NCBI GenBank assembly: GCA_900617975.1
Contig: UZAE01012868.1
Coordinates: 1 to 10,228, forward strand
Length of the DNA stretch: 10,228 nucleotides
Direction: 5' to 3'
Source: Rodentolepis nana
Taxonomy: Eukaryota; Platyhelminthes; Cestoda; Cyclophyllidea; Hymenolepididae
A program made the translations under genes and the position numbers. Numbering within the stretch: position 1 is the stretch's first letter; every line of letters begins with the position of its first letter. Positions 1 to 7,400 of the stretch are shown piece after piece. The notes beneath the pieces were generated by a model, which worked only from the letters and a program-made list of their open reading frames with translations, had not been told where the DNA came from and searched no databases.

Positions 1-109
1 TACAGTGGGGTGATGATAGTTTGAAGTCAGAAGTCAACTGCCGGTTTATAGACTTTTTTGCCGTATGACCAAAAATTGCCCAGGTTCCACCATGTGGAGG
101 TAAGTCTAC
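1..109 (-). repeat. SINE-like repeat, copy A (cut by window edge)
   Basis: This fragment aligns by eye with the 580-680 part of copy B. Shared blocks include AGTTTGAAGTCAGA, GTCAACTGCC, GACTTTTT and TTGCCCAGG, and it ends at the common donor-like GGAGGTAAGTCTA. The presumed sense strand is minus, judged from the A/T-rich tails of the other copies. Compared with copy B it has one extra T in the T-run near position 55 and a diverged stretch around 69-77. Homology stops just after the GTAAGTCTA, so the usual ATCGCAC end is missing or mutated. The window edge removes the tail. Confidence 0.8.
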
Positions 110-205
110 GAAACAACTTGGAAATGTTACTAATAATATCGGAAATAATGCTTTATAGAATCATTTACATAATTTGATAACAAATGGCATTTTAATTTTG
201 TTTAG

Positions 206-285
206 AATTTAACATTTTCTGCATCAATGGCAAGATCATTAAGGTCATTAACTGTTCGTTCTTTGGGACGGGTGGTTTCAATACT
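206..285 (+). CDS. Possible internal or last-but-one exon of an unidentified gene
   Basis: A pyrimidine-rich acceptor (TTTTAATTTTGTTTAG, ending at 205) is followed by 26 open codons. They include the stretch MARSLRSLTVRSLGRVVS and end at a donor-like GTATGC at 286. Spliced in phase 2 to the acceptor at 740, the reading continues to a stop at 819-821 through a serine-rich tail that includes the stretch SPSSIGSLEDLYGEEKL. This would be the 3' end of a gene beginning outside the window. I recognise no family. The run from 227 could also be read as a short basic N-terminus. The model competes with the repeat-derived exon at 544-672 for the same downstream acceptor. Transcript data would decide. 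Confidence 0.2.
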
Positions 286-386
286 GTATGCCTGAGAGAT
301 ACCGAAAACCTAGCTCGCAATTATTAACTGACAGCAATTCCACCGAAATGATAAGGCCGATGAACTGCCACTTTTTAAGTAATTTT

Positions 387-707
387 TGAGAAATATTTAT
401 TTATTTCAAATAGCAGACATTTTGATAGTTATCATTAGCCCTTTAGTTGACTTCGGGCTTCACAGATAATAATTCGACAGGGGGGAAAGAAGAGCGATTC
501 ACAGATGTAACAGACAGACACAAAGTAGAAGAAAAAAGGCTAGATGAGTACTGTGGAAGGGGTCGAATATGACATACAATGTGGTGAGGGTAGTTTGAAG
601 TCAGAGGTCAACTGCCAGTTAATAGACTTTTTGCCGTATGAGTATACGTTGCCCAGGGTGCACCACGTGGAGGTAAGTCTATCGCACGCCCCAGTATGTG
701 AGAAATA
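387..707 (-). repeat. SINE-like repeat, copy B, with 9-bp direct repeats
   Basis: The element spans about 396-698 and is flanked by the exact 9-bp direct repeat TGAGAAATA at 387-395 and 699-707, a probable target-site duplication. Read on the minus strand, it starts near the GGGGCGTGCGATAG block and ends in the tail TGAAATAAATAAA. At 303 bp it is shorter than copies C and D because part of the middle purine/pyrimidine-rich section is absent. It contains an imperfect inverted repeat: 445-461 pairs with 597-613, with 14 of 17 positions matching. No tRNA-type A and B boxes are evident, so the promoter class is unknown. I do not recognise a named family. Confidence 0.8.
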
Positions 708-926
708 AGCATTTATTCGCTCTAACAACTCACCACCTAGATCAAGTGGCACTCAATTCCCTTCATCACTAAGCCCTTCAAGTATTGGAAGCCTCGAAGA
801 CCTTTATGGCGAAGAAAAGCTGTAAAGAAATCCATGCCTCCGAAATCGGGATTTCCTATTTTCATTTCACTGTCAATAGAGAAGAGGGCATTCGATACAG
901 CCTTGTGCTATAATGGGATAGCTTGA
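544..926 (+). CDS. Candidate two-exon reading frame, first exon inside repeat copy B
   Basis: From the ATG at 544 copy B is open for 43 codons to a consensus donor GAG|GTAAGT (donor at 673). A pyrimidine-rich acceptor ACTCACCACCTAG ends at 740, giving a 68-nt intron. The next 61 codons (741-923) are open in the matching phase 0 and stop at TGA 924-926, for 104 residues in all. The second exon is strongly basic, with motifs such as KYWKPRRPLWRRKAVKK. An AATAAA at 1005-1010 lies about 80 nt past the stop. No family is recognised. Differences among repeat copies are not concentrated at third codon positions, and copies A, C and D are frameshifted or contain stops, so the first exon may be open only by chance. 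Treat it as a hypothesis. Confidence 0.25.
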
Positions 927-1004
927 AATGTCAGCGAGATTCATGAGAATTTTTGTGGCTAGATGCACAGTTTTTGTAGTGGTCAGGGGAAGAAATAACT
1001 TTTC

Positions 1005-1010
1005 AATAAA
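1005..1010 (+). terminator. Poly(A) signal AATAAA for a candidate plus-strand gene
   Basis: An exact AATAAA is followed within about 15-30 nt by a G/T-containing stretch (GGGTTGTTTAG). It could end a transcript carrying the open exon that starts at 741. AATAAA is common in AT-rich DNA, so position is the main support. Confidence 0.35.
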
Positions 1011-1417
1011 CCTCGTTCATGTTAAAGCAGGGTTGTTTAGATACAATGAATCCTCCGTTTGCCTGTTTAATTTAAATGTGATTTATTTATTTAAAACAAT
1101 TTATAATAAGAAAGGACTACTCATCGAATTAGTGACTATGTGCTGCTTTAAAAGTAGAATACGACATGTTCCTGAAATTGTCAGAACTCAACAGGCTAAA
1201 TTGACTTTTTTATGTAAAAAATTTTCATAAGCAACTGATTACAGGTTAGTTTTTTTCCGTTAATGAACTGAATTCATTGTAACTCAATAAAACAGATAAT
1301 AATGGAACAAAGAGGGCTTATTTAAATAAGAAAACTGCATTTTAGAAATTTCAGTTATGTTAGAAAAATCATTAAAATTGATTAGCACGCACTACTGATT
1401 TAAATTTAGTAGAATCT
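1011..1417. other. AT-rich intergenic DNA, no gene seen
   Basis: This stretch is very AT-rich, with long T/A runs and another AATAAA near 1285-1290. The open frame at 928-1230 has no recognisable protein features and a composition typical of AT-rich non-coding DNA. I see no RNA gene or further repeat copy here. Confidence 0.6.
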
Positions 1418-1813
1418 ATATTTCCTATATGGGGGTGTGCGATAGATCTACCTCCGCGTGGTGCACCCTGGGCAACGTATATTCATACGGCAAAAAGGTC
1501 TATTATTCGGCAGTTGACGTCTGACTTCAAACTACCCGTCTATTATTCGGCAGTTGACGTCTGACTTCAAACTACCATGACCTGACTCCATGTAATATTC
1601 GATCATTTCCACAGTACTTACCTCACCTTTTCTACCTTTGTGTCTATCTCTTTTACATCTTTGAAATGCTCTTCTGTTCCTCCCTCCCCCCTCTCGACTT
1701 TTTTTTACTTTGATGTTCCACCCCCTCTGTGAAGCCTACAGTCAACCAAAAGGCTAATGATAACTATCAAAACGCCTGCCAGTTGATATAATAATAATAA
1801 TATTTCCTATATG
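1418..1813 (+). repeat. SINE-like repeat, copy C (inverted), with 14-bp direct repeats
   Basis: A 368-bp element (1432-1799) lies between two exact copies of ATATTTCCTATATG, at 1418-1431 and 1800-1813. This is a probable 14-bp target-site duplication, a length typical of non-LTR retroposition. Its presumed sense is plus: it opens with GGGGTGTGCGATAG and ends in an (ATA)n-type tail, ATATAATAATAATAAT. The middle (about 1620-1720) is pyrimidine-rich. It also holds a 40-bp tandem duplication (separate entry). It is reverse-complementary to the neighbouring copy D. The direct repeat lies against the tail of copy D, so C probably inserted after D was in place. Confidence 0.85.
1498..1577. repeat. 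40-bp tandem duplication inside copy C
   Basis: Positions 1498-1537 and 1538-1577 are two adjacent 40-bp units that differ only at the last base. Each begins GTCTATTATTCGGCAG. Copies A, B and D have a single unit here, so the duplication is specific to copy C and recent. Confidence 0.95.
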
Positions 1814-2224
1814 CTAGAAATATTTATTTATTTCATAATGCAGGCGTTTTGATAGGTATCATTAGCCCTTTAGTTGACTTCAGGCTTCTTTGATAGGTAT
1901 CATTAGCCCTTTAGTTGACTTCGGGCTTCAGAGAAAGGAAGAGGAACACCAAAGTGGCAAAAAGTCGAGAGCAGAGAGGAGGATCAACAAAGTAATAAAA
2001 AGTCGACAGGAGGGACAGAATAACGATCAACAGATGTGAAAGAGTCAGACAGACACAAATGCAGAGAAAAGGTAAGATGAGTACTGCGGAAGGGGTCGGA
2101 TATGGCATACAGTTGGGTCATGGTAGTTAGAAGTCAGAAGTCAACTGCCGGTTACCAGACTTTTGCAGTACGAGTATACGTTGCCCAGGGTTCACCACGT
2201 GTTGGTAAGTCTATCGCACACCTC
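1814..2224 (-). repeat. SINE-like repeat, copy D
   Basis: This is the longest copy, about 410 bp. On the plus strand it begins with the tail complement TATTTATTTATTTCA and ends at GGTAAGTCTATCGCACACC. It shares with copy B the blocks ATCATTAGCCCTTTAGTTGA, AGACAGACACAAA and ATGAGTACTG. No clean target-site duplication is visible. An internal inverted repeat pairs 1913-1929 with 2130-2146 at 15 of 17 positions. The frame that is open in copy B is broken here by a TAG and by a 1-nt loss. The 65-codon minus-strand open frame at 1911-2108 lies within the repeat and looks fortuitous. Confidence 0.85.
1848..1929. repeat. 41-bp tandem duplication inside copy D
   Basis: Units 1848-1888 and 1889-1929 are adjacent and match at 40 of 41 positions, each starting TTTGATAGGTATC. 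Copies B and C have one unit here. It lies at a different part of the element from the 40-bp duplication in copy C. Confidence 0.95.
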
Positions 2225-2292
2225 ATATCTACTGTTATAAATGACCATTTTCGCAATCATTCTTCTCAGTCATTATGTTCATCTCTTTTCAG

Positions 2293-2425
2293 CAAAATTG
2301 AGAAAAATAGCCACCTTCAATCGCAACAAGCTCTCAACACAAATGTCGAAAACAAACATACGTCTGGGAATGCCTACCAAGGCTTCCGGTGTAGTCTGAG
2401 GCAGTCCGAGAAAACCACATGGTAA
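2293..2425 (+). CDS. Possible short exon downstream of repeat copy D
   Basis: A good pyrimidine-rich acceptor (TTCATCTCTTTTCAG, ending at 2292) lies 88 nt past the GTAAGT donor of copy D (2205). After it, phase 1 is open for 43 codons to TAA 2423-2425, a polar Gln/Asn/Lys-rich sequence. Phase 2 is open to TGA 2397-2399. The arrangement mirrors copy B followed by the acceptor at 740. A continuous 107-codon frame from 2102 also runs through the repeat unspliced. Neither protein resembles anything I know, and two competing frames weaken the case. Confidence 0.15.
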
Positions 2426-2838
2426 ATCAACAAGAGATCTGAGGACCTAAACGAGAAGGAAACAATGAAAACAGGGCTCCCTCTCAAAATGTCACATTAA
2501 CACCGATCGTAAAACGTCTTTGCATATTGCAAAATCAGCGACACACGTGAAGACTAATGATAGTGCTAAAGTTCCAATTACAATACTATTGCTTTATTTT
2601 AAAAGTGCGACAATTTAACGAGATTGGAGACAGTCTACCATTTCCCCCAAGGTTTTGATAACATCTCTTGCCTTAAAACTTATCAGACATAAGGTAAAAA
2701 AAGACAAATAAAGTCGGTTTAAATACTCAAAAATCATATTTTTATCGCAGCCTCCGTAATTTCATTTTGACTACAACTATTACAAACTGTACAAAAGCGA
2801 ACAGGGGAAGAACCTAGCAAACTGAATGTATACCTAGA
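2426..2838. other. Intergenic DNA and probable MIX23 3' UTR
   Basis: No open gene is visible. For the minus strand, TTTATT at 2593-2598 is an AATAAA signal about 240 nt beyond the MIX23 stop and is the best candidate for its 3' end. A plus-strand AATAAA at 2707-2712 could serve a transcript from the left. The two would make overlapping, convergent 3' ends. Confidence 0.45.
2593..2598 (-). terminator. Candidate MIX23 poly(A) signal
   Basis: TTTATT on the plus strand reads AATAAA on the minus strand. It is the only exact hexamer I found between the MIX23 stop codon and this point, giving a 3' UTR of roughly 250 nt. Confidence 0.45.
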
Positions 2839-3582
2839 CTACTTGAATTTATCAAACATGGGATGACTGAAGTGATCACGGCAACGCTCATATAGTACCC
2901 TCAGAGCAGAATTTCGAATGATCTCTTCTTCCAAAAGTTCAGATTTGAATTGCCGAAACTGAAAGAGTAAGAAAAGAGGGTATAATGACATGTTAGAAAG
3001 AAATGTAGCAATGGAGTATTTCGAACCTGTAGTTGCTCTTTACGAATGAGTACGGGTAATGTCATTGAAGAAGAGTCCTCTTCATATTGCTTTTTGAGAT
3101 CAATAATTCGAGCATTGGATACGTCGATACAACGACGAATTGCTTGGAATCGACGCTTATGTAGATCTACCAGCTAGCAGTAAAAATGATATGCTTATAT
3201 CAGAATAATATGTTTAAATATGACCTAGCAAAGTAGTCTATAAAATCATATAATCATATCCATATTGAAAGAAAAGAAAAAAAATACATTAGAATGCAAC
3301 AAACCTTATCAAAAAATCGTGAACATTGTTGAGTAGCGTCAACAGAATTTGAAAATGAGGCGGTAGGTAGTGCAGCATTTAGCTCATTATTGATTCTATC
3401 GTCAGATTTACGAGCCGTTTGAAGAGCTTTCTAAATTTAGGAACAGAGCAAGTATTAACAGAATGGAGATAAAAATTAGCAATATCATAACTTTGTGCAG
3501 TGTGTATGAAAGTATAAATAATAATTACACTGAATCTGAAGAAGTCATCACAGGGAAAATCATTTTCTGGAAAATCTACCAT
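2839..3582 (-). CDS. MIX23: MIX23 (CCDC58), small mitochondrial intermembrane-space protein, four exons
   Basis: Exons on the minus strand are 3529-3582, 3305-3430, 3027-3173 and 2839-2958. All introns (98, 131 and 68 nt) are phase 0, and the product is 148 residues. Seen: the N-terminus has CDDFFRFS (Cys11), then KSDDRINNEL, LPTASFSNSVDATQQC (Cys54), a helix ending IRRC (Cys75), VLIRKEQLQ, and ERCRDHF near the end (Cys135). Known from memory: human MIX23 (about 144 residues) aligns almost without gaps, with CEEFAEFQ, IDDRIVHEL, PTASFAGKIDASQTC and ERCRIHF, and the same spacing between the middle two cysteines. Family members are cysteine-containing proteins of the mitochondrial intermembrane space with a coiled-coil tendency, imported by the disulfide relay. 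Their exact molecular role is poorly defined. The gene is divergent with NCOA5. Donors of introns 2 and 3 (GTTTGT, GTTCGA) are weak. All four cysteines are present and nothing appears broken. Confidence 0.94.
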
Positions 3583-4409
3583 AGTCGACAGTCTTGAGAA
3601 GTCACGTTAAATGCTGAAACCAATGGAAGTTCAAATTCTTGGGAACTAGTGCGATCATATAAAATAATTTTAGATTATGCATGTGAATAGATCACTATTT
3701 AGATATGTACATCGGTTATTAATTATACAATCGTTAATATTGCAATTTAACTAAAGCACATATCAAAATAAAAATAGCATACATTACTCCCACTCATAGT
3801 TGACAATACAGTATATAGGTGGCAATAAATACAAATTGAGAAAAGTTCTCCGTGAAATTTACTGTTGATTTATTGAATACGAATTAACACTAAATAAGAA
3901 TTTCAAGATTGGAAAAGTTGATAAGAATTTGTTGACGATATATTAAAGCTAGTAAAAATATCAAGTACAATTCATTCTAAACCGGAATGTATTTTGACGT
4001 TTTGGTACATCCACAGTTTCATTTATTCCATTAACTAACTAATAGGCGATTTTATTGTACACGGAATTCCGATAATTTAATGAAATAGAAAGCAATTTAT
4101 TGACAAAATTTCCAACTTTAGATGTTGTTTATATTATGACAATATTTTCAAGATAAATATTTTATTTTATAATAAATCAAAAGATGAAAAACGGATGCTG
4201 CATCTTTAGATGCTATAAATTTTCGCTTATTCGTCAATAAAAATTCTTCAATTTTTCCGTTTGGTGCGTCAACAAATTAAATGTTTTGTGCTTGCCATTT
4301 TGTTTTTCGTATAGTACTGACACTTGTACATTCTTCCTAATAATTTTTAGATTTCATATTCCAGAGTTTATTTTTGCTTTGTAAATGTCCCAATAAATAT
4401 TAAAGCAGT
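3583..4409. promoter_or_regulatory. Shared intergenic region between divergent MIX23 and NCOA5
   Basis: The region is 827 bp long and very AT-rich, with no coding signal. It must contain the promoters and 5' UTRs of both genes, so a bidirectional promoter is likely. Weak landmarks are CCAAT at 3620-3624 (38 nt from the last MIX23 upstream base), TATAAAA at 3658-3664, TATATA at 3812-3817 and GCCATTTTG at 4294-4302, which resembles a YY1 site. No CpG-rich core is visible. Pyrimidine-rich AG sites near 4350 and an AG at 4407-4408 just before the NCOA5 ATG could be 5' UTR splice acceptors. None of these sites is proven. Confidence 0.5.
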
Positions 4410-7400
4410 ATGAAGTCATATGATCGCTCGTATTCTCGCGGTAATGTTCCATATGGCGGACATTTCATGGGAAATCCTAGATCTAATAATGCTAAAAAAT
4501 TATCAGACAGGCTGTAAGTTTCCGTTTTTACTTATTACCTTTCGCTTAGCTTACCCCAGGGCAAAAATGATGCTAAACCATCCAATTTTTCTACGAAGGG
4601 AAATTACCAAGAGTAAGCCCTTTTTGGTTTATGTTTTAAAGTTTTCAATGGTCTTTATTTTACTAATTTAACATTTTTGTTTGTAGCCGCTTTGCACCTG
4701 GGCAACCCGTCCTACAATGCGCCGGTCACAGAGAAGCAATACCTATGGATCCCTCATTTCAGTATTCGGCCTACGCCGTCACTTTACAGAAACGTGTGTC
4801 ACGAGAACATGATGTTGTCGTTTTGGCTGTCAATCCTGCGCTCAAAGCCTACGGTCAAGCGATTGCACACACGATAGAATTGTTCTCAGGAAGGAAGGGT
4901 CAGGATTTCCTCCAAGACTTTTTTGCAGAGCAACAAAGCCAAGGTGCTAAGCCGAGGCAGTTTCATTATCGCAGGCCAACAGTTTTTCAAGTTTGTCTTG
5001 GCGGTGAAAACTATGTTGAGCCATGTATTATGGATTTCAATGATAAAGGTTATCTGTACGCTATCATATGTAATGAAGCCAACAAACTACATAACTCTGT
5101 TACACTTCGAATACTTCATTCAGATCAAGGTGAGCTTTGCTAACACGATGTCTTTATATTTGTTTAATTTTTTACTTGAAATCTGTTTCGCATTCGGTAA
5201 ACTCCAAGTCAAGTATTGTTTCATTGCGCCTAATAGTGTATCTAAATCTGGCCTTTTTTCGCCCAATCGGCCTAAGTATCTCCGATTTATATCGATAGCT
5301 AATTTTAATAAAACTATTTTTATATATAGTCTTTTGTATGCATTACCGTTGGACAACAATAAACTAGATTTGTCAGTGTTATTTTTGTTAGAGGTACTTT
5401 TTATTTATGTAACAGCTTCCGCTTATGCAATTTAGAATTATAAAAAAATCTACTATCATTCAACCTCTATGAAATTTGCGTCTGATATATATTTATGCAC
5501 TTGTCGTTTATTATGCTACCCAGACTCTATTACTCAAATGACATGAAATTCTTGTTAGTCTTTTCGCTTCTAAGGCATAAATCATCTTTTTGTCCTTGAA
5601 TAACTGATTTCGTAGAGTCTTAGTACGCTGCAGCAAGCACCTTCTCAGACGATCAACTTGCCGTAAATCGCCAAAGGATGCCCCTTTTTAATCGTCCACC
5701 CAGTTTCTATTACACTATCAATTAATTGTGTGTTAAATTTTCTCTATTATTCAAGTCAACGATAATCGTCTCACAGAGGTAAGGCATTCTTAAGTTACCC
5801 TTATGAGAAACTCTATCTCCTTTGTTGCTGAAACAACAACTACTGTCACCAGTCATCGTCAGATAATTGTAATGTTTGATTTACTGTTTCCACTCGATTT
5901 CTCTTGACAAGTTAAACCAATGTGGTATATCATTTTTAGCGTATCTAGGTTTGCTCTATTGTGCTTTTTCATCAATTTTCTCTCATCGTCCTTTTTGTAG
6001 AACATCGTAATATGTCAACGGTAGATTCACTGAATTTACTCTTCAGTGATTTTTACTCCTACATCCATGCAGAGTGTGACTATTTGGCTACTGGCCCACT
6101 ACCCCCTTCTACTCCAATAGTTGATAACCATCCACCACCTCTTCCTTCCACGAAGGAAAACCAACAGGTCCCCCCTCCTCATCAGATACTTCCTGCTCCT
6201 CAACAGCTTCCAGAGGTAAATAAATCTCAGCTCGAACCAAATTCATCCAAACTCCCATCCCAGTGCCGACTCTCACCGCCCTCTTTAACAAGGCGTCATG
6301 AAAGTGGTCAGAATTCTATTGGGTCACACTCACGAAAGCGCCATCGCTCTTCCCGTTCGTCATCACATTCTTCGTCCAGGTCTGGAGCAAGAGGTTACTC
6401 ACATCACTTTGGGCCCCCAAAATCATCCCACCACGGTTCCCCATCCTCTCTTCGTGGTCCACATCAGAGACAGCCTAAAGATGATGTAGAGATTCCTGTA
6501 CCTGATGATCCAAACTTTTTAGTCCCGAGTAAACGTATGTCAGCGCTGTTGAAAATGTTGGCGGATTCAAGAATCCTCTCGGCTGCAGAATTAGATGAGA
6601 TTGCAAAATTTGTGGCAGAGAGAAAGGCCAGATTGAATAGCACTGTGGAGGAACACATGCCAGTTGGTAAGTCGTTCTTCTTGTCCTGTGTGGTTTAGTG
6701 GGACAAGTCAAACCATATCAAGATTTAAATTATTGGTACATCCTTTTCTTGCCACTCAACCTAAGCAATCGGTGTCTTCGAACTTTTAATGAGAAATTTA
6801 ATTTTCCAATAAAGAATAAGGGATTCTTTAATATAATACGAGTTTCAAGTGTAGATCACTAGCATATTGTAAAAGTGCATGATATGTTTTAACATAGATA
6901 TTTGTCTTTGGTCCCTGCAATATCTATTTCTCAAGTGTATGAATTTTACGACCGAATAAATTGCTTCAATTTGGATTGGATTTGAAATCGGTGAATCTCC
7001 GACAATTTAATTGACGCTGAAAGCCCCTCCCCATCTTCAATTCGTAACTTAAAACTCAACTTCCATTCAATAGCTTGAATTTAATTTTGCTCTTCTCTTC
7101 TTTCCTATTTCTTTTCCAGATCGATAAATGGCATAGTATGAGCTTGAAATTCATTCATTGAATAAGCCAGTGTACGACTCACATTTTCATTACTTCGAGT
7201 GTTGTCTGTCATATTCGGTCGGAAGAGTTTCTATTGGTGGTTTATATCTTTTAGATGGGATGAAGTCTTTTTGAAAGTGGTCGTTGTTCTATCATTTCCT
7301 TCTCTAGTGTTTTAGTGATCGAATGTTCATTGTCTACTGGTCATATTCAATATTCAAATTACCTTTGATCACTTTTGTATATCTGGAAAAGCTTTTTTAT

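Noticed and set aside
60..110. Spliced-leader RNA gene suggested by the exon-like end followed by GTAAGT
   Set aside because: The exon-like part does not end in ATG as flatworm leaders usually do, no Sm-binding site follows the donor, and the unit is a dispersed repeat with tails.
540..752. 70-codon minus-strand open frame across copy B
   Set aside because: It lies across the repeat and its flank, and no matching frame is maintained in copies C or D.
928..1230. 100-codon plus-strand open frame
   Set aside because: AT-rich composition, no recognisable motif, and an AATAAA inside it.
387..2224. Interpretation of the repeats as solo LTRs of a miniature LTR retrotransposon
   Set aside because: Flanking duplications of 9 and 14 bp and A/T simple tails fit non-LTR retroposition better; no TG...CA ends, primer-binding site or paired LTRs seen.
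2102..2425. 107-codon plus-strand open frame through repeat copy D
   Set aside because: Its first part is repeat sequence in a frame not shared with the other copies, so it looks fortuitous; only the part after 2292 was kept as a weak exon candidate.
4923..5435. 170-codon plus-strand open frame
   Set aside because: It overlaps NCOA5 exon 2 in another frame and runs into AT-rich intron 2; hydrophobic composition follows from T-rich DNA.
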